Below are positions 7,424 through 14,513 of a stretch of DNA of 14,991 nucleotides, one piece after another. Below the pieces are notes generated by a model. It was given only the letters and a program-made list of their open reading frames with translations. It was not told the DNA's origin and ran no database searches. Position 1 is the first letter of the stretch. Every line of letters begins with the position of its first letter. This stretch comes from Thermoplasmata archaeon (GTDB taxonomy: Archaea > Thermoplasmatota > Penumbrarchaeia > Penumbrarchaeales > Penumbrarchaeaceae), in the NCBI GenBank assembly GCA_023145185.1, contig JAGLEG010000118.1, positions 1 to 14,991 of the forward strand, read 5' to 3'. The position numbers and the translations under genes were made by a program.

Positions 7424-8466
7424 CCGAGGAGATGGAGATCCTGGTGAGGCTGGGAGCCGGCTTCGGCGTGATGATAGTTGGTTTGATCCTCGCCCTCCTT
7501 CTCAAGGGTGTTGACAGGAAGTTCGCAGCCTGGCTCCAGGCCAGGATCGGACCTCCGCTCAGGCAGCCTTTCTGGGACGTGGCCAAGCTTTTCCAGAAGG
7601 ATAATATCGTTCCTGAAAGAGCAGTTCCCTGGGCGTTCAACGGGGCCCCCCTCGTGGCGTTCATCGCCTCTCTGGCCCTGCTTCTCTTCATACCGCTGGG
7701 ACAGATCAGCGGCATCGAGGCGGACTGGCTTCCGGTCCTTGGAGGCTACGGCGACCTGATCCTTCTGATCTACCTCTTTGCGGTTCCCGGGCTGATGATG
7801 GCCATAGGAGGCTTCGCCTCCGGCTCTCCGCTCTCCACCATAGGTGCCCAGAGGGAGATGGTCATGATGATGTCATACGAGTTCCCACTGGCGATAGTGG
7901 TTCTCACAATGGCCTACAGGATCAGTCACATGGACATTGCCGGCGGGGCATTCAACCTCTCCACGATCGTTCAGAACCCGATATGGAGCAACGATTCCGT
8001 TGGCGTTCTGGGCATAGTGGCCATGATGCTTTTCACCGTCGTTTTCTTCCTGATAATACCCTCCGAGCTCTCGAAGATCCCCTTCGACGCCCCGGAGGCC
8101 GAGACGGAGATCGGCGGCGGGATCCTCGCAGAGTACAGCGGTACCAACCTGGCGATGTTCTACCTCTCTGACGCGGTGAAGACCGTGGCCTTCGCGGCGC
8201 TTGCGATCGCACTGTTCTTCCCGTATAATCTATCCCCCGCCTTCGACCTGGCGTTCCTTGGTGGGATGGAGAACGCAGGGGTCGTGGTAGTGGACGTCCT
8301 CTTCTGGGTGTTCAAGATCGAGCTCCTCTATTTCCTGGCCGTGACCGTGATAAGGGTCGGTGCGGCGAGATTGAAGATAGACCGCCTCTCGTGGCTCTAC
8401 CTTGTCCCGCTCTCGGGTCTGGCCCTTGTTGGAGCGCTACTGATGTATCTGGATGTGATACTGTGA
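7420..8466 (+). CDS. mbhM: Mbh hydrogenase membrane anchor MbhM (NuoH-like)
   Basis: A 348-residue NuoH-family protein with about eight hydrophobic helices. Hallmarks are QARIGPPLRQPFWDVAKLFQK (about 40-60) after helix 1 and the acidic loop ELSKIPFDAPEAETEIGGG (about 216-234) followed by AEYSG, which in complex I lies at the quinone/electron-transfer interface. In Mbh it anchors the soluble hydrogenase module to the membrane and transmits the redox energy to the antiporter arm. A polar loop near 96-108 probably faces outside. The ATG overlaps the mbhL stop. Confidence 0.94.
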   Translation: MTEEMEILVRLGAGFGVMIVGLILALLLKGVDRKFAAWLQARIGPPLRQPFWDVAKLFQKDNIVPERAVPWAFNGAPLVAFIASLALLLFIPLGQISGIEADWLPVLGGYGDLILLIYLFAVPGLMMAIGGFASGSPLSTIGAQREMVMMMSYEFPLAIVVLTMAYRISHMDIAGGAFNLSTIVQNPIWSNDSVGVLGIVAMMLFTVVFFLIIPSELSKIPFDAPEAETEIGGGILAEYSGTNLAMFYLSDAVKTVAFAALAIALFFPYNLSPAFDLAFLGGMENAGVVVVDVLFWVFKIELLYFLAVTVIRVGAARLKIDRLSWLYLVPLSGLALVGALLMYLDVIL

Positions 8467-8476
8467 GGTGTGTAAG

Positions 8477-9043
8477 ATGGTAACGCATGCATTCTTCGAG
8501 CTGTTGAAACAATTCTTCAAGGACCCGGTTACCAACAGGTTCCCGGTGACACACGCACCGCACAACGTGCACCAGACATTGAAGGCCGTAGAGGCGGGAA
8601 AGGCCCAGCTGAACCCTCCTGTTCCAATACCCCCTTTCTACAGGGGGAAGATCAAGTACGACAGGGACGCCTGTATCGGGTGCCAGATGTGTATCAAGGT
8701 GTGCCCATCCCAGACCATCGAGTTCATTCCGGATGACAGGAAGGTCCTGTTCTACATGTCCAGGTGCACCTTCTGCCAGATGTGCGTTGACATCTGTCCC
8801 AAGGACTGCATAAGGATGACCGATCAGTTCATCATGGCGAACCTGGACAAATACGGGGACGACATGATCGTCAAGGACTCCGGACCGTTCGTGGAGCAGG
8901 AGAAGAAGGAGGCCGAGGCTAAAGCCGAAGAAGCCGAGGAGAAGGCTCCCGCTCCTATTAAGAAGCCAAAGGCCCCTGCCAGGAAGGGAAAGATTTCCGG
9001 TGAGAAGCCCGTTAAGAGGGGTCCTCCCCGTAAGAAGAAATAG
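8477..9043 (+). CDS. mbhN: Mbh hydrogenase ferredoxin-like subunit MbhN (NuoI-like, 2x[4Fe-4S])
   Basis: A 188-residue protein with two complete 4Fe-4S motifs: Cys66, 69, 72, 76 (CIGCQMCIKVCP) and Cys97, 100, 103, 107 (CTFCQMCVDICP). It accepts electrons from reduced ferredoxin and passes them to MbhJ. I take ATG 8477 rather than GTG 8468 because GAGGTG at 8465-8470 is a ribosome site correctly spaced for 8477. From residue 140 on, the protein is a charged, Ala/Lys/Pro-rich tail ending RGPPRKKK, not part of the ferredoxin fold and probably disordered. The last 11 codons and stop lie in a direct repeat found again at 10562-10632. It ends the operon; hairpins follow. Confidence 0.94.
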   Translation: MVTHAFFELLKQFFKDPVTNRFPVTHAPHNVHQTLKAVEAGKAQLNPPVPIPPFYRGKIKYDRDACIGCQMCIKVCPSQTIEFIPDDRKVLFYMSRCTFCQMCVDICPKDCIRMTDQFIMANLDKYGDDMIVKDSGPFVEQEKKEAEAKAEEAEEKAPAPIKKPKAPARKGKISGEKPVKRGPPRKKK

Positions 9044-9079
9044 GTTCTTCTCAAAGAGTAGAACAGTGGCCCCCTGGGA
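9008..9079 (+). repeat. Left copy of a 72-bp direct repeat (3' end of mbhN)
   Basis: This stretch matches 10562-10632 with two adjacent substitutions at 9020-9021, one at 9052, and a few changes plus a one-base gap around 9056-9060; the last 19 bases (from GAACAGTGGCC) are identical. It covers the final 11 mbhN codons (PVKRGPPRKKK), the stop and the left part of the terminator hairpin. Similarity stops sharply after GGGA at 9079. The two copies bracket one gene, as attL/attR sites or the product of a duplication would. Confidence 0.85.
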
Positions 9080-9091
9080 AACCGGGGGGTC
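9031..9091 (+). terminator. Two hairpins after mbhN, probable end of the mbh operon transcript
   Basis: The first hairpin, AAGAAGAA-ATAGG-TTCTTCT and flanks (9031-9053), spans the mbhN stop codon; its arms are nearly perfect. The second, 9068-9091, has a 10-bp stem (GGCCCCCTGG with CCGGGGGGTC, two G-T wobbles) closed by a GAAA tetraloop and is followed by CATTTATC. The second is stable and compact and lies 25 bases after the stop, so transcription termination or 3'-end protection is likely. A long T-run, the usual archaeal signal, is lacking. Confidence 0.55.
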
Positions 9092-9187
9092 ATTTATCAC
9101 TTCCTCCTTGATCGAGGAACTTCGAATTGAAAGAATGATTACCTTCACGGCCCACATTCGAAATGCATCGTTAGGCATCATATCTAA

Positions 9188-9238
9188 ATGATAAGATATT
9201 ATCGTAAAGTTTTTAAGGTTTATGATACTTTATGATAT
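9188..9238 (+). promoter_or_regulatory. Promoter of the AlbA_2 gene, with repeats that may be an operator
   Basis: A TATA-like box, TTTTTAAG (9210-9217), is centred about 26 bp before the ATG at 9239, the distance expected between TATA box and transcription start, so the mRNA is probably leaderless; no ribosome binding site is visible. Around it are an inverted repeat GATAA-GATA-TTATC (9190-9203) and a tandem repeat TTTATGATA at 9219-9227 and 9229-9237, with a 10-bp period, ending at the start codon. These could bind a regulator, perhaps the encoded winged-helix protein. Confidence 0.5.
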
Positions 9239-10531
9239 ATGGATCTCGATCTCCTTTTATTCATGATCAGGAACGGAGAAAATGAAAAGGTTGAATTCAA
9301 AGAAAAGGTAACACGAAATATCCATCATGAGATAGCTGCCATGTCAAACTCCCAGGGAGGCGTGATATTATTGGGGATCAATGACAGGGGAGAGATAAAA
9401 GGAGTAGACCATGGATCGATCATCGAGATCGTTTCCAGTTCTATCCAATCCATAATTCCGAGCCCGGGGATATCCTTTGATCGCATCGTTCTAAATGATA
9501 AGAATGTGACAGTTATTACCGTGAAGAAAGGGGACAACCTATGTTCGATAGGTGGCGTCGTACACATCCGGATCGGTTCATCAATAAGACCTCTCTGTAT
9601 CCAGGAGATCTTGATGCTTTCAGCCGAACTTGGCACATTCGAATGGGATCGGGTCCCTTTACTGGAAAAGATCGAGATCGGGAAGGATCTTGAGGATGAT
9701 TTTTTCAGTGCCATCTTGAGAGCCAGGGGGAAAAGGATCACAGAGGATGAACGGAATAGATATCTGAGAAGCAGGGGGGCCCTCAAAGATGGGAAACTGA
9801 CGAACGCGGGAACGTTGATATTCACACGGGCTGATCAACATATAACCCAGGCAGTCATTCGTCTGGTCCTGATATCGAGAGGAGCGCCGAAGGGGGAACT
9901 TCGGTTCGTTGGGCCTGTCTGGAAGGCGATAGATGAGGCATATGACTCCATTATCAGGGAGACCGGTCGAGATGAGGTGATCGTGGGTACTACCAGGAAA
10001 AAGATCTTCAGGTTCCCGCCAAGGATCATCAGGGAAGGCCTGATCAATGCAGTGGCCCACAGGAATTATTCGGTTAGGGCAGATATCAGGATAATCCTTG
10101 AGGAGGGCACGTTGGTGATCAAGAGTCCAGGTGGATTGCTGCCAGGGGTCGATCTGGAGGATCCCGAGCATGTGCCCCGGAACCCTTCACTGTGCGATCT
10201 TCTTTACGATATGGGATATATCGAGAGATACGGCCAGGGGATGGTCATGATGAAAGATGAGGCGGAGAAACACGACGATCTCACACTGGAATTCAGGACA
10301 AGCTCAAATCGTTTCGAGGTGAGGATGGTATCTGACCTTATAACCGATCTGGATGCCAGGGACAGAGAGATACTGGAGCTTGCAGGTGGGGATGTGAGCA
10401 GTAGTGAGCTCTCAATGAAGATAGGTCTATCAAAACCAGCTATCGTTACGAGATTGAATCGGTTGGTGAGAATGGACCTGATAAGGAGGAAGGGAAAGGG
10501 ACCCGGTACGCGTTACATCAGACAATATTAG
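9239..10531 (+). CDS. AlbA_2 (Schlafen-like) / HATPase_c_4 / winged-helix protein
   Basis: A 430-residue protein of the family often annotated as 'ATP-dependent DNA helicase RecG-related' or 'divergent AAA-4/AlbA_2 protein'. Residues about 10-125 form the AlbA_2 domain (VEFKEK at 18-23, then AMSNSQGGVILLGINDRGEIKGV at 34-56, mentioned here only as landmarks). Residues about 190-350 carry a GHKL-like HATPase_c_4 domain: REGLINAVAHRNYS (265-278), IKSPGGLLPGV (294-304) and IERYGQGM (328-335). Residues about 375-430 are a winged helix. Such proteins are thought to act as nucleic-acid-binding regulators; AlbA_2 is related to the Schlafen nuclease core, and some relatives occur in mobile or defence loci. 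The gene stands alone between two direct repeats, with its own TATA box. Exact role unknown. Confidence 0.88.
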   Translation: MDLDLLLFMIRNGENEKVEFKEKVTRNIHHEIAAMSNSQGGVILLGINDRGEIKGVDHGSIIEIVSSSIQSIIPSPGISFDRIVLNDKNVTVITVKKGDNLCSIGGVVHIRIGSSIRPLCIQEILMLSAELGTFEWDRVPLLEKIEIGKDLEDDFFSAILRARGKRITEDERNRYLRSRGALKDGKLTNAGTLIFTRADQHITQAVIRLVLISRGAPKGELRFVGPVWKAIDEAYDSIIRETGRDEVIVGTTRKKIFRFPPRIIREGLINAVAHRNYSVRADIRIILEEGTLVIKSPGGLLPGVDLEDPEHVPRNPSLCDLLYDMGYIERYGQGMVMMKDEAEKHDDLTLEFRTSSNRFEVRMVSDLITDLDARDREILELAGGDVSSSELSMKIGLSKPAIVTRLNRLVRMDLIRRKGKGPGTRYIRQY

Positions 10532-10561
10532 AAGATCTTTCAAAAATCCTCTATAATGATA

Positions 10562-10632
10562 CCCGTTAAGAGGTCTCCTCCCCGTAAGAAGAAATAGGTT
10601 CTTCTTAAAAGCTGAACAGTGGCCCCCTGGGA
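10562..10632 (+). repeat. Right copy of the direct repeat, a pseudo 3' end of mbhN
   Basis: A near-identical copy of 9008-9079. It still encodes the mbhN ending in frame (PVKRSPPRKKK then TAG), with a single codon change, GGT to TCT, and even has an in-frame ATG just upstream (10556), giving a 13-codon mini-frame that is probably not a gene. The stop-spanning hairpin is a perfect 9-bp inverted repeat here (TAAGAAGAA-ATAGG-TTCTTCTTA). Similarity ends at the same GGGA as in the left copy. No mbhN sequence precedes it. Confidence 0.85.
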
Positions 10633-10651
10633 GGTCAAGGGTACTTTTTTT
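10620..10651 (+). terminator. Hairpin plus T-run after the right repeat
   Basis: A short stem TGGCC/GGTCA (10620-10637) is followed, after AGGGTAC, by seven T residues at 10645-10651. T-rich tracts stop archaeal RNA polymerase, so this may end the transcript of the AlbA_2 gene. The remaining part of 10532-10737 holds the repeat and the next promoter. Confidence 0.45.
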
Positions 10652-10674
10652 CTTTCATCTGTTGGAAAAGATGA

Positions 10675-10682
10675 TATTATAT
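10675..10682 (+). promoter_or_regulatory. TATA box candidate for the large GLUG protein gene
   Basis: TATTATAT is the best TATA-like element between the T-run and the gene. A start about 25 bases further would give a leader of 35-50 nt, in which AAGGA (10733-10737) is a possible but imperfectly spaced ribosome binding site. Confidence 0.35.
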
Positions 10683-10752
10683 CAAGTTCATGATAGGGAC
10701 GAAGAGATGGATGTCCCCCGATATCCGCTCGTAAGGAATGGTGCCACACATG

Positions 10753-13700
10753 ATGATCCGGGACCGTCTACTATCATTATCGGTTACTCTTCTGCTCATC
10801 ACAACCGGAATGATGGTTATCATCTCCATTCCCGAGGAGTTTTCCCCTGTCCACTTGATGGGGACTTCCAACGCATCGTTTGCAGGTGGTGATGGTACGG
10901 TTGGCGATCCCTATCAGATCTCCGATGTTGATCAGCTTCAGGAGATGGAGGCCGATCTGGAAGCCCATTATCTCGTTATCAATGACATCGATGCATCCGA
11001 CACCTCAAATTGGAATTCTGGAGAAGGATTTGATCCGATAGGGAATAGCAGCGCACCCTTTTCTGGATCACTGGACGGTGGTTCATACAATATATCAAAC
11101 CTCTGCATCAATGCGCCCTTAAAAGATCATCGAGGAATATTCGGCGTGATATCAGACGGTTCCACACTGTCAAACATACGCTCGATCAACACTGATTTCA
11201 CGGGTCACAACTATGTCGGGGGATTGGTGGGTCGAAAGGAGGGGGGGAACGTTCATAACTGCACCATCTCCGGTGACATCCATGGCAACAACAAGGTAGG
11301 TGGACTGATAGGTTACAATTTTGGAGGTGTTGAAAACTGCCACTCAACGTGCAATGTCAATGCAACAAATGATGTCGGGGGCCTGATCGGCGATAACAAT
11401 GGTGGAAATATCTCATATTGTTCAGCTTCAGGGGACATCTATGGTGATCAAAATTTTATTGGGGGCCTGATAGGCTGGAATGATCTTCGCGGCAACATTA
11501 CATTCTGTTATGCAGCTGGTGATACAGGGGGCAATCTGAGTGGTTGTTCCCGTGGAGGCTTATTGGGTTATAATGATGGAGGGACGATATTCTGCAGTTT
11601 TGCCACGGGCAATGCAAGTGGAGATTATGATATCGGAGGCCTTGTGGGGCACCACGAAACTGGAGGGTCGATAGAAAATTGCTATGCATTGGGAGATGTT
11701 GTAGGCTTTTTTACAGCAGGAGGTTTGGTGGGAACCAATAAAGAGAGTATCTCCAATTGTTACTCCACGGGAATGGTGGACCCAGGAGATAGAGGAGGCC
11801 TAGCAGGGTATGGATCCGGTAGGGTTTACAACAGTTTCTGGGATATTGAAGCCTCCCAAGATAACAGGAGTTACGGGGGTACGGGATTAAATACAACCGA
11901 GATGAAGACCGGAAGCATATTCAGATATGCCGGATGGAACATGATAGATATCTGGGGTATCATCGAGGGGCGATCATATCCATATCTGAGGTGGCATGAT
12001 TACCCTGGTGTTCCCGGGATCGTCACGGAAGATGATATTGACGCAGTTGAGGATTCTCCGTATCAGATTGAATACTATGCCAATTCCTCACTTCCGGGGG
12101 GAGGCGGAGCTTTCTGGAGCATGAGGACGGATGCCACGAATTGGTTAACCCTGGATCCAAGTGGGCTTCTTCATGGAACTCCCTCAAACGAGTTTGTGGG
12201 CTCATACTGGGTCAATATAACGGCCAGGCTTTTCGAGGATGGTTTCGACTTCCACAATTTTACTATCTCAGTAGATAACGTGAACGACCCTCCGGCCATA
12301 CTTATGGTCGTGCTCCCCGATGCAAGGGAGGATGATCCATATCAATACGATCTGTATGGGTGGGATGTGGACCCGACCAACGATATCGTCAGCTGGACAA
12401 TGGCCACCAACTCTGGTTTTCTAACGATAAATGAGATCACCGGCCAGCTAACTGGCGATCCCACAAACGATGATGTGGGGGTTTGGTGGGTACACGTGAA
12501 CATATCCGATGGGAACGGCGGATACGACGAGGCGAACCTGTTCTTGTTCGTGCTCAACGTGAATGATGAACCGAGGATCCTCCCTTTCGAGGTTCCCGTG
12601 GCCTATGAGGATGTACCCTTCTGGCTAGACCTCGAGGCAGAGGACGTGGATCCGACAGGAGACCACATGTCGTGGAGCCTGATGACGAACTCATCATTCC
12701 TGATCCTCGATCCCGAAACCGGTACGATCTCCGGCCTGCCCAGGAATGAGGACGTGGGGATCTGGAGTGCTACAGTCGAGGTCCACGATGGTAAAGGAGG
12801 GTCCGATCTGACCGTTTTCTCATTTGAGGTGGTGAACATCAATGACGATCCCGTGATCGCCACGGAATCCCTTCCAGATGGTCTGGAGGACGAGCTCTAT
12901 TCATTTACACTACAGGGGTATGATGTCGACCCGACCCTGGATCCACTCCTGTTTCAGATAATGGAGACAAATACAGATTTTCTCAATATCGATCCGGTAG
13001 AAAATATACTCAGTGGCATTCCGGAAAATGATGATGTGGGAACTTGGTGGGTAAACCTCACCCTATTGGATGGAAATGGAGGATATGACTGGAAGAACTA
13101 CACATTGACCATTGTAGAGGTCAATGACCCCCCAACTCTGAATGTCACCGAACTGGTCATCACAATTGAGGAGGACACCATAGGATTTGTTATTGATCTC
13201 AGTAAATACATATTTGATGAAGATGGAGACCGCCTATCCTTCGACGTTTATATTGACCAAATATACGGATCGATTATTGGATACGAATTGACCATTTATC
13301 TAGTTGAGAACTGGTCAGGTCAGACCAGTATTTGGCTCTCAGCCTCGGATAGGATCACAACATCATACCTTAATGGAACTGTTATTGTGACCCCTATCAA
13401 TGACGCCCCAACAGGGGTTGTGATCACTGCTGAACCAAGTTACTATGTCGGAGGAGAACAGTTAGTCCATGGAGACGCATTTGATGCGGACATCCCCTAC
13501 GGGGATGAGCTAATTTTCATATGGTCATCAAATATCTCGGGAGAGGTGGGGACGGGTACAATGATCCAAATGTCCCTCCCAGTAGGTCATCATCTGATCA
13601 CATTGACCGTGGTGGACATGGAGGGCCTCTCGACCACTGCGACGGTGGAGATCGAGATAATTGCCGAAGATGTAGAAGAGGTTCCTGAGGTCAAAGATGA

Positions 13701-13821
13701 TAATGAAAAGAAATTCTTGGTAATTCTCCTCGTTATAATAACTATTACAATCATTCTCTTTGGTATCGTAATCTATATGATGATGAAGGGGAAGAAGGAT
13801 CAAGATCGGTACGAGGAATGA
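10753..13821 (+). CDS. Secreted/cell-surface protein with GLUG motifs and cadherin-like repeats
   Basis: About 1022 residues (1027 if started at ATG 10738). ATG 10753 is preferred because the paralogue at 14691 aligns from there (MIRDRLLSLS against MKGDKLRSLS). Numbered from 10738: a hydrophobic N-terminal segment (about 9-30), probably a signal peptide or anchor; a region beginning DPYQISDVDQLQEME; eight GLUG motifs (VGGLVG-like) at about 158-356, spaced 24-32 residues; a GWN...SYPYLRW ending typical of GLUG domains; then cadherin-like modules whose VNDPP-type junctions recur at about 514, 606, 699, 793 and 886, with DVDPT and DGNGGYD as likely Ca2+ sites; a PKD-like segment; a C-terminal helix (about 993-1015) and a charged tail. 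More than twenty N-X-S/T sequons suggest glycosylation. Likely a membrane-anchored adhesin or matrix protein. Ligand unknown. Confidence 0.85.
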   Translation: MIRDRLLSLSVTLLLITTGMMVIISIPEEFSPVHLMGTSNASFAGGDGTVGDPYQISDVDQLQEMEADLEAHYLVINDIDASDTSNWNSGEGFDPIGNSSAPFSGSLDGGSYNISNLCINAPLKDHRGIFGVISDGSTLSNIRSINTDFTGHNYVGGLVGRKEGGNVHNCTISGDIHGNNKVGGLIGYNFGGVENCHSTCNVNATNDVGGLIGDNNGGNISYCSASGDIYGDQNFIGGLIGWNDLRGNITFCYAAGDTGGNLSGCSRGGLLGYNDGGTIFCSFATGNASGDYDIGGLVGHHETGGSIENCYALGDVVGFFTAGGLVGTNKESISNCYSTGMVDPGDRGGLAGYGSGRVYNSFWDIEASQDNRSYGGTGLNTTEMKTGSIFRYAGWNMIDIWGIIEGRSYPYLRWHDYPGVPGIVTEDDIDAVEDSPYQIEYYANSSLPGGGGAFWSMRTDATNWLTLDPSGLLHGTPSNEFVGSYWVNITARLFEDGFDFHNFTISVDNVNDPPAILMVVLPDAREDDPYQYDLYGWDVDPTNDIVSWTMATNSGFLTINEITGQLTGDPTNDDVGVWWVHVNISDGNGGYDEANLFLFVLNVNDEPRILPFEVPVAYEDVPFWLDLEAEDVDPTGDHMSWSLMTNSSFLILDPETGTISGLPRNEDVGIWSATVEVHDGKGGSDLTVFSFEVVNINDDPVIATESLPDGLEDELYSFTLQGYDVDPTLDPLLFQIMETNTDFLNIDPVENILSGIPENDDVGTWWVNLTLLDGNGGYDWKNYTLTIVEVNDPPTLNVTELVITIEEDTIGFVIDLSKYIFDEDGDRLSFDVYIDQIYGSIIGYELTIYLVENWSGQTSIWLSASDRITTSYLNGTVIVTPINDAPTGVVITAEPSYYVGGEQLVHGDAFDADIPYGDELIFIWSSNISGEVGTGTMIQMSLPVGHHLITLTVVDMEGLSTTATVEIEIIAEDVEEVPEVKDDNEKKFLVILLVIITITIILFGIVIYMMMKGKKDQDRYEE

Positions 13822-13878
13822 TATCAAGAGATGATGAGGTCGTAATTGGTGATTAATACGAACATCGAACCAAAACCA

Positions 13879-13887
13879 TTATATCTA
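13879..13887 (+). promoter_or_regulatory. TATA box candidate of the vapBC pair
   Basis: TTATATCTA lies about 27-28 bp before the vapB ATG at 13910, which suggests a leaderless transcript; no ribosome binding site is visible. The preceding 13822-13878 shows nothing I can name. Confidence 0.45.
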
Positions 13888-13909
13888 TGAAAAACCAATA
13901 AATGTAATA

Positions 13910-14137
13910 ATGGCAAATATTACAAATCTGGTAAAAATAGATGACCTTGGCAGGGTCCTTATCCCAAAGAGGATCCGCAATGAGATTGGAGTTCGCCAAT
14001 TCGAGATCAATATTGCAAACGGAAAAATTGAACTTACCCCGGTCAAGCATCCCCTGGAGCTGTTCGGGACCCTTGAGGGGGTCGATATTGGGGAATTGGA
14101 CGGGATCCACGGTGAGGAGCATGACCTTACTTCTTGA
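13910..14137 (+). CDS. vapB: AbrB/SpoVT-family antitoxin (VapB-like)
   Basis: A 75-residue protein. The N-terminal 45 residues form the swapped-hairpin AbrB/SpoVT DNA-binding fold with the typical core KIDDLGRVLIPKRIRNEIGV. The acidic C-terminal tail (about 46-75, ending GEEHDLTS) would wrap and block the toxin's active site. In such pairs the antitoxin also represses its own promoter. The gene overlaps the toxin gene by 17 bases (14121-14137), the usual arrangement for paired expression. The function is inferred from family and from the adjoining PIN gene. Confidence 0.85.
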   Translation: MANITNLVKIDDLGRVLIPKRIRNEIGVRQFEINIANGKIELTPVKHPLELFGTLEGVDIGELDGIHGEEHDLTS

Positions 14138-14501
14138 CACATATGCGATCCTTGAACTGTTCAGTGGATCGGAGATCGGTTTACAGGTGAAGGAGCTGAT
14201 TGAAAATGAGGGAGAGATCCTTATCTCCTCATTGACCATTTACGAGGCGGGCACCTTCCTCGAAAGGAAATATGGGAAAAAGAGGTCAGAAGAGTACCTC
14301 AGGTCGATAGAGGACCACTGGAGCATCGTTGATGTGGACAGGGAGGTTGCAAGATCTGCCATATCCCTGAAAATGAAGTTCAAGCTTCCAATGGCAGATT
14401 GCCTGATCTACGCCTCGGCTAGAATTAACAACGCCCGAATAGTATCCGGTTGCAAGCACTTCAGGTCCATATCAGATCAAAATGACGTTATAATTGTCTA
14501 G
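14121..14501 (+). CDS. vapC: PIN-domain toxin (VapC-like ribonuclease)
   Basis: A 126-residue PIN-domain protein. The acidic residues expected of the Mg2+ site are Asp6 (LLLDTYAI), Glu42 (YEAG) and Asp93 (MADCLIYASA). The fourth, normally in a TGDxxF motif, is replaced: the sequence reads SGCKHF, with Cys111 where Asp is usual. VapC toxins cleave tRNA or rRNA; with the change the activity may be lowered or the metal bound by three acids only. The ATG at 14121, preceded by GGTGAGGAG, overlaps the antitoxin gene. Longer upstream in-frame starts (13941 and after) lie inside vapB and would add unrelated sequence, so I rejected them. Confidence 0.85.
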   Translation: MTLLLDTYAILELFSGSEIGLQVKELIENEGEILISSLTIYEAGTFLERKYGKKRSEEYLRSIEDHWSIVDVDREVARSAISLKMKFKLPMADCLIYASARINNARIVSGCKHFRSISDQNDVIIV

Positions 14502-14513
14502 GATCCACCTTAA

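Noticed and set aside
460..9043. Complex I, F420H2 dehydrogenase or Mbs/Mbx sulfur reductase
   Set aside because: All four [NiFe] cysteines are present in MbhL, the order with mbhM between mbhL and mbhN is that of Mbh, and NuoA- and NuoN-type genes are missing.
9080..9190. tRNA or small RNA at the repeat-bounded unit as an integration target
   Set aside because: No cloverleaf or other convincing RNA fold beyond short hairpins such as TTCCTC/GAGGAA (9101-9119) can be seen.
10556..10597. 13-codon mini-gene MIPVKRSPPRKKK in the right repeat
   Set aside because: It is the copied end of mbhN with a chance ATG, and no promoter or ribosome site of its own is visible.
11212..13400. CRISPR array or DNA-level tandem repeats
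   Set aside because: The periodicity is in the protein (GLUG motifs and cadherin-like modules); the DNA copies are diverged and have no constant repeat-spacer form.
13941..14120. Longer N-terminus for the PIN toxin
   Set aside because: The extra 60 residues overlap the antitoxin gene in another frame and lie before the PIN fold; ATG 14121 gives a normal VapC length.
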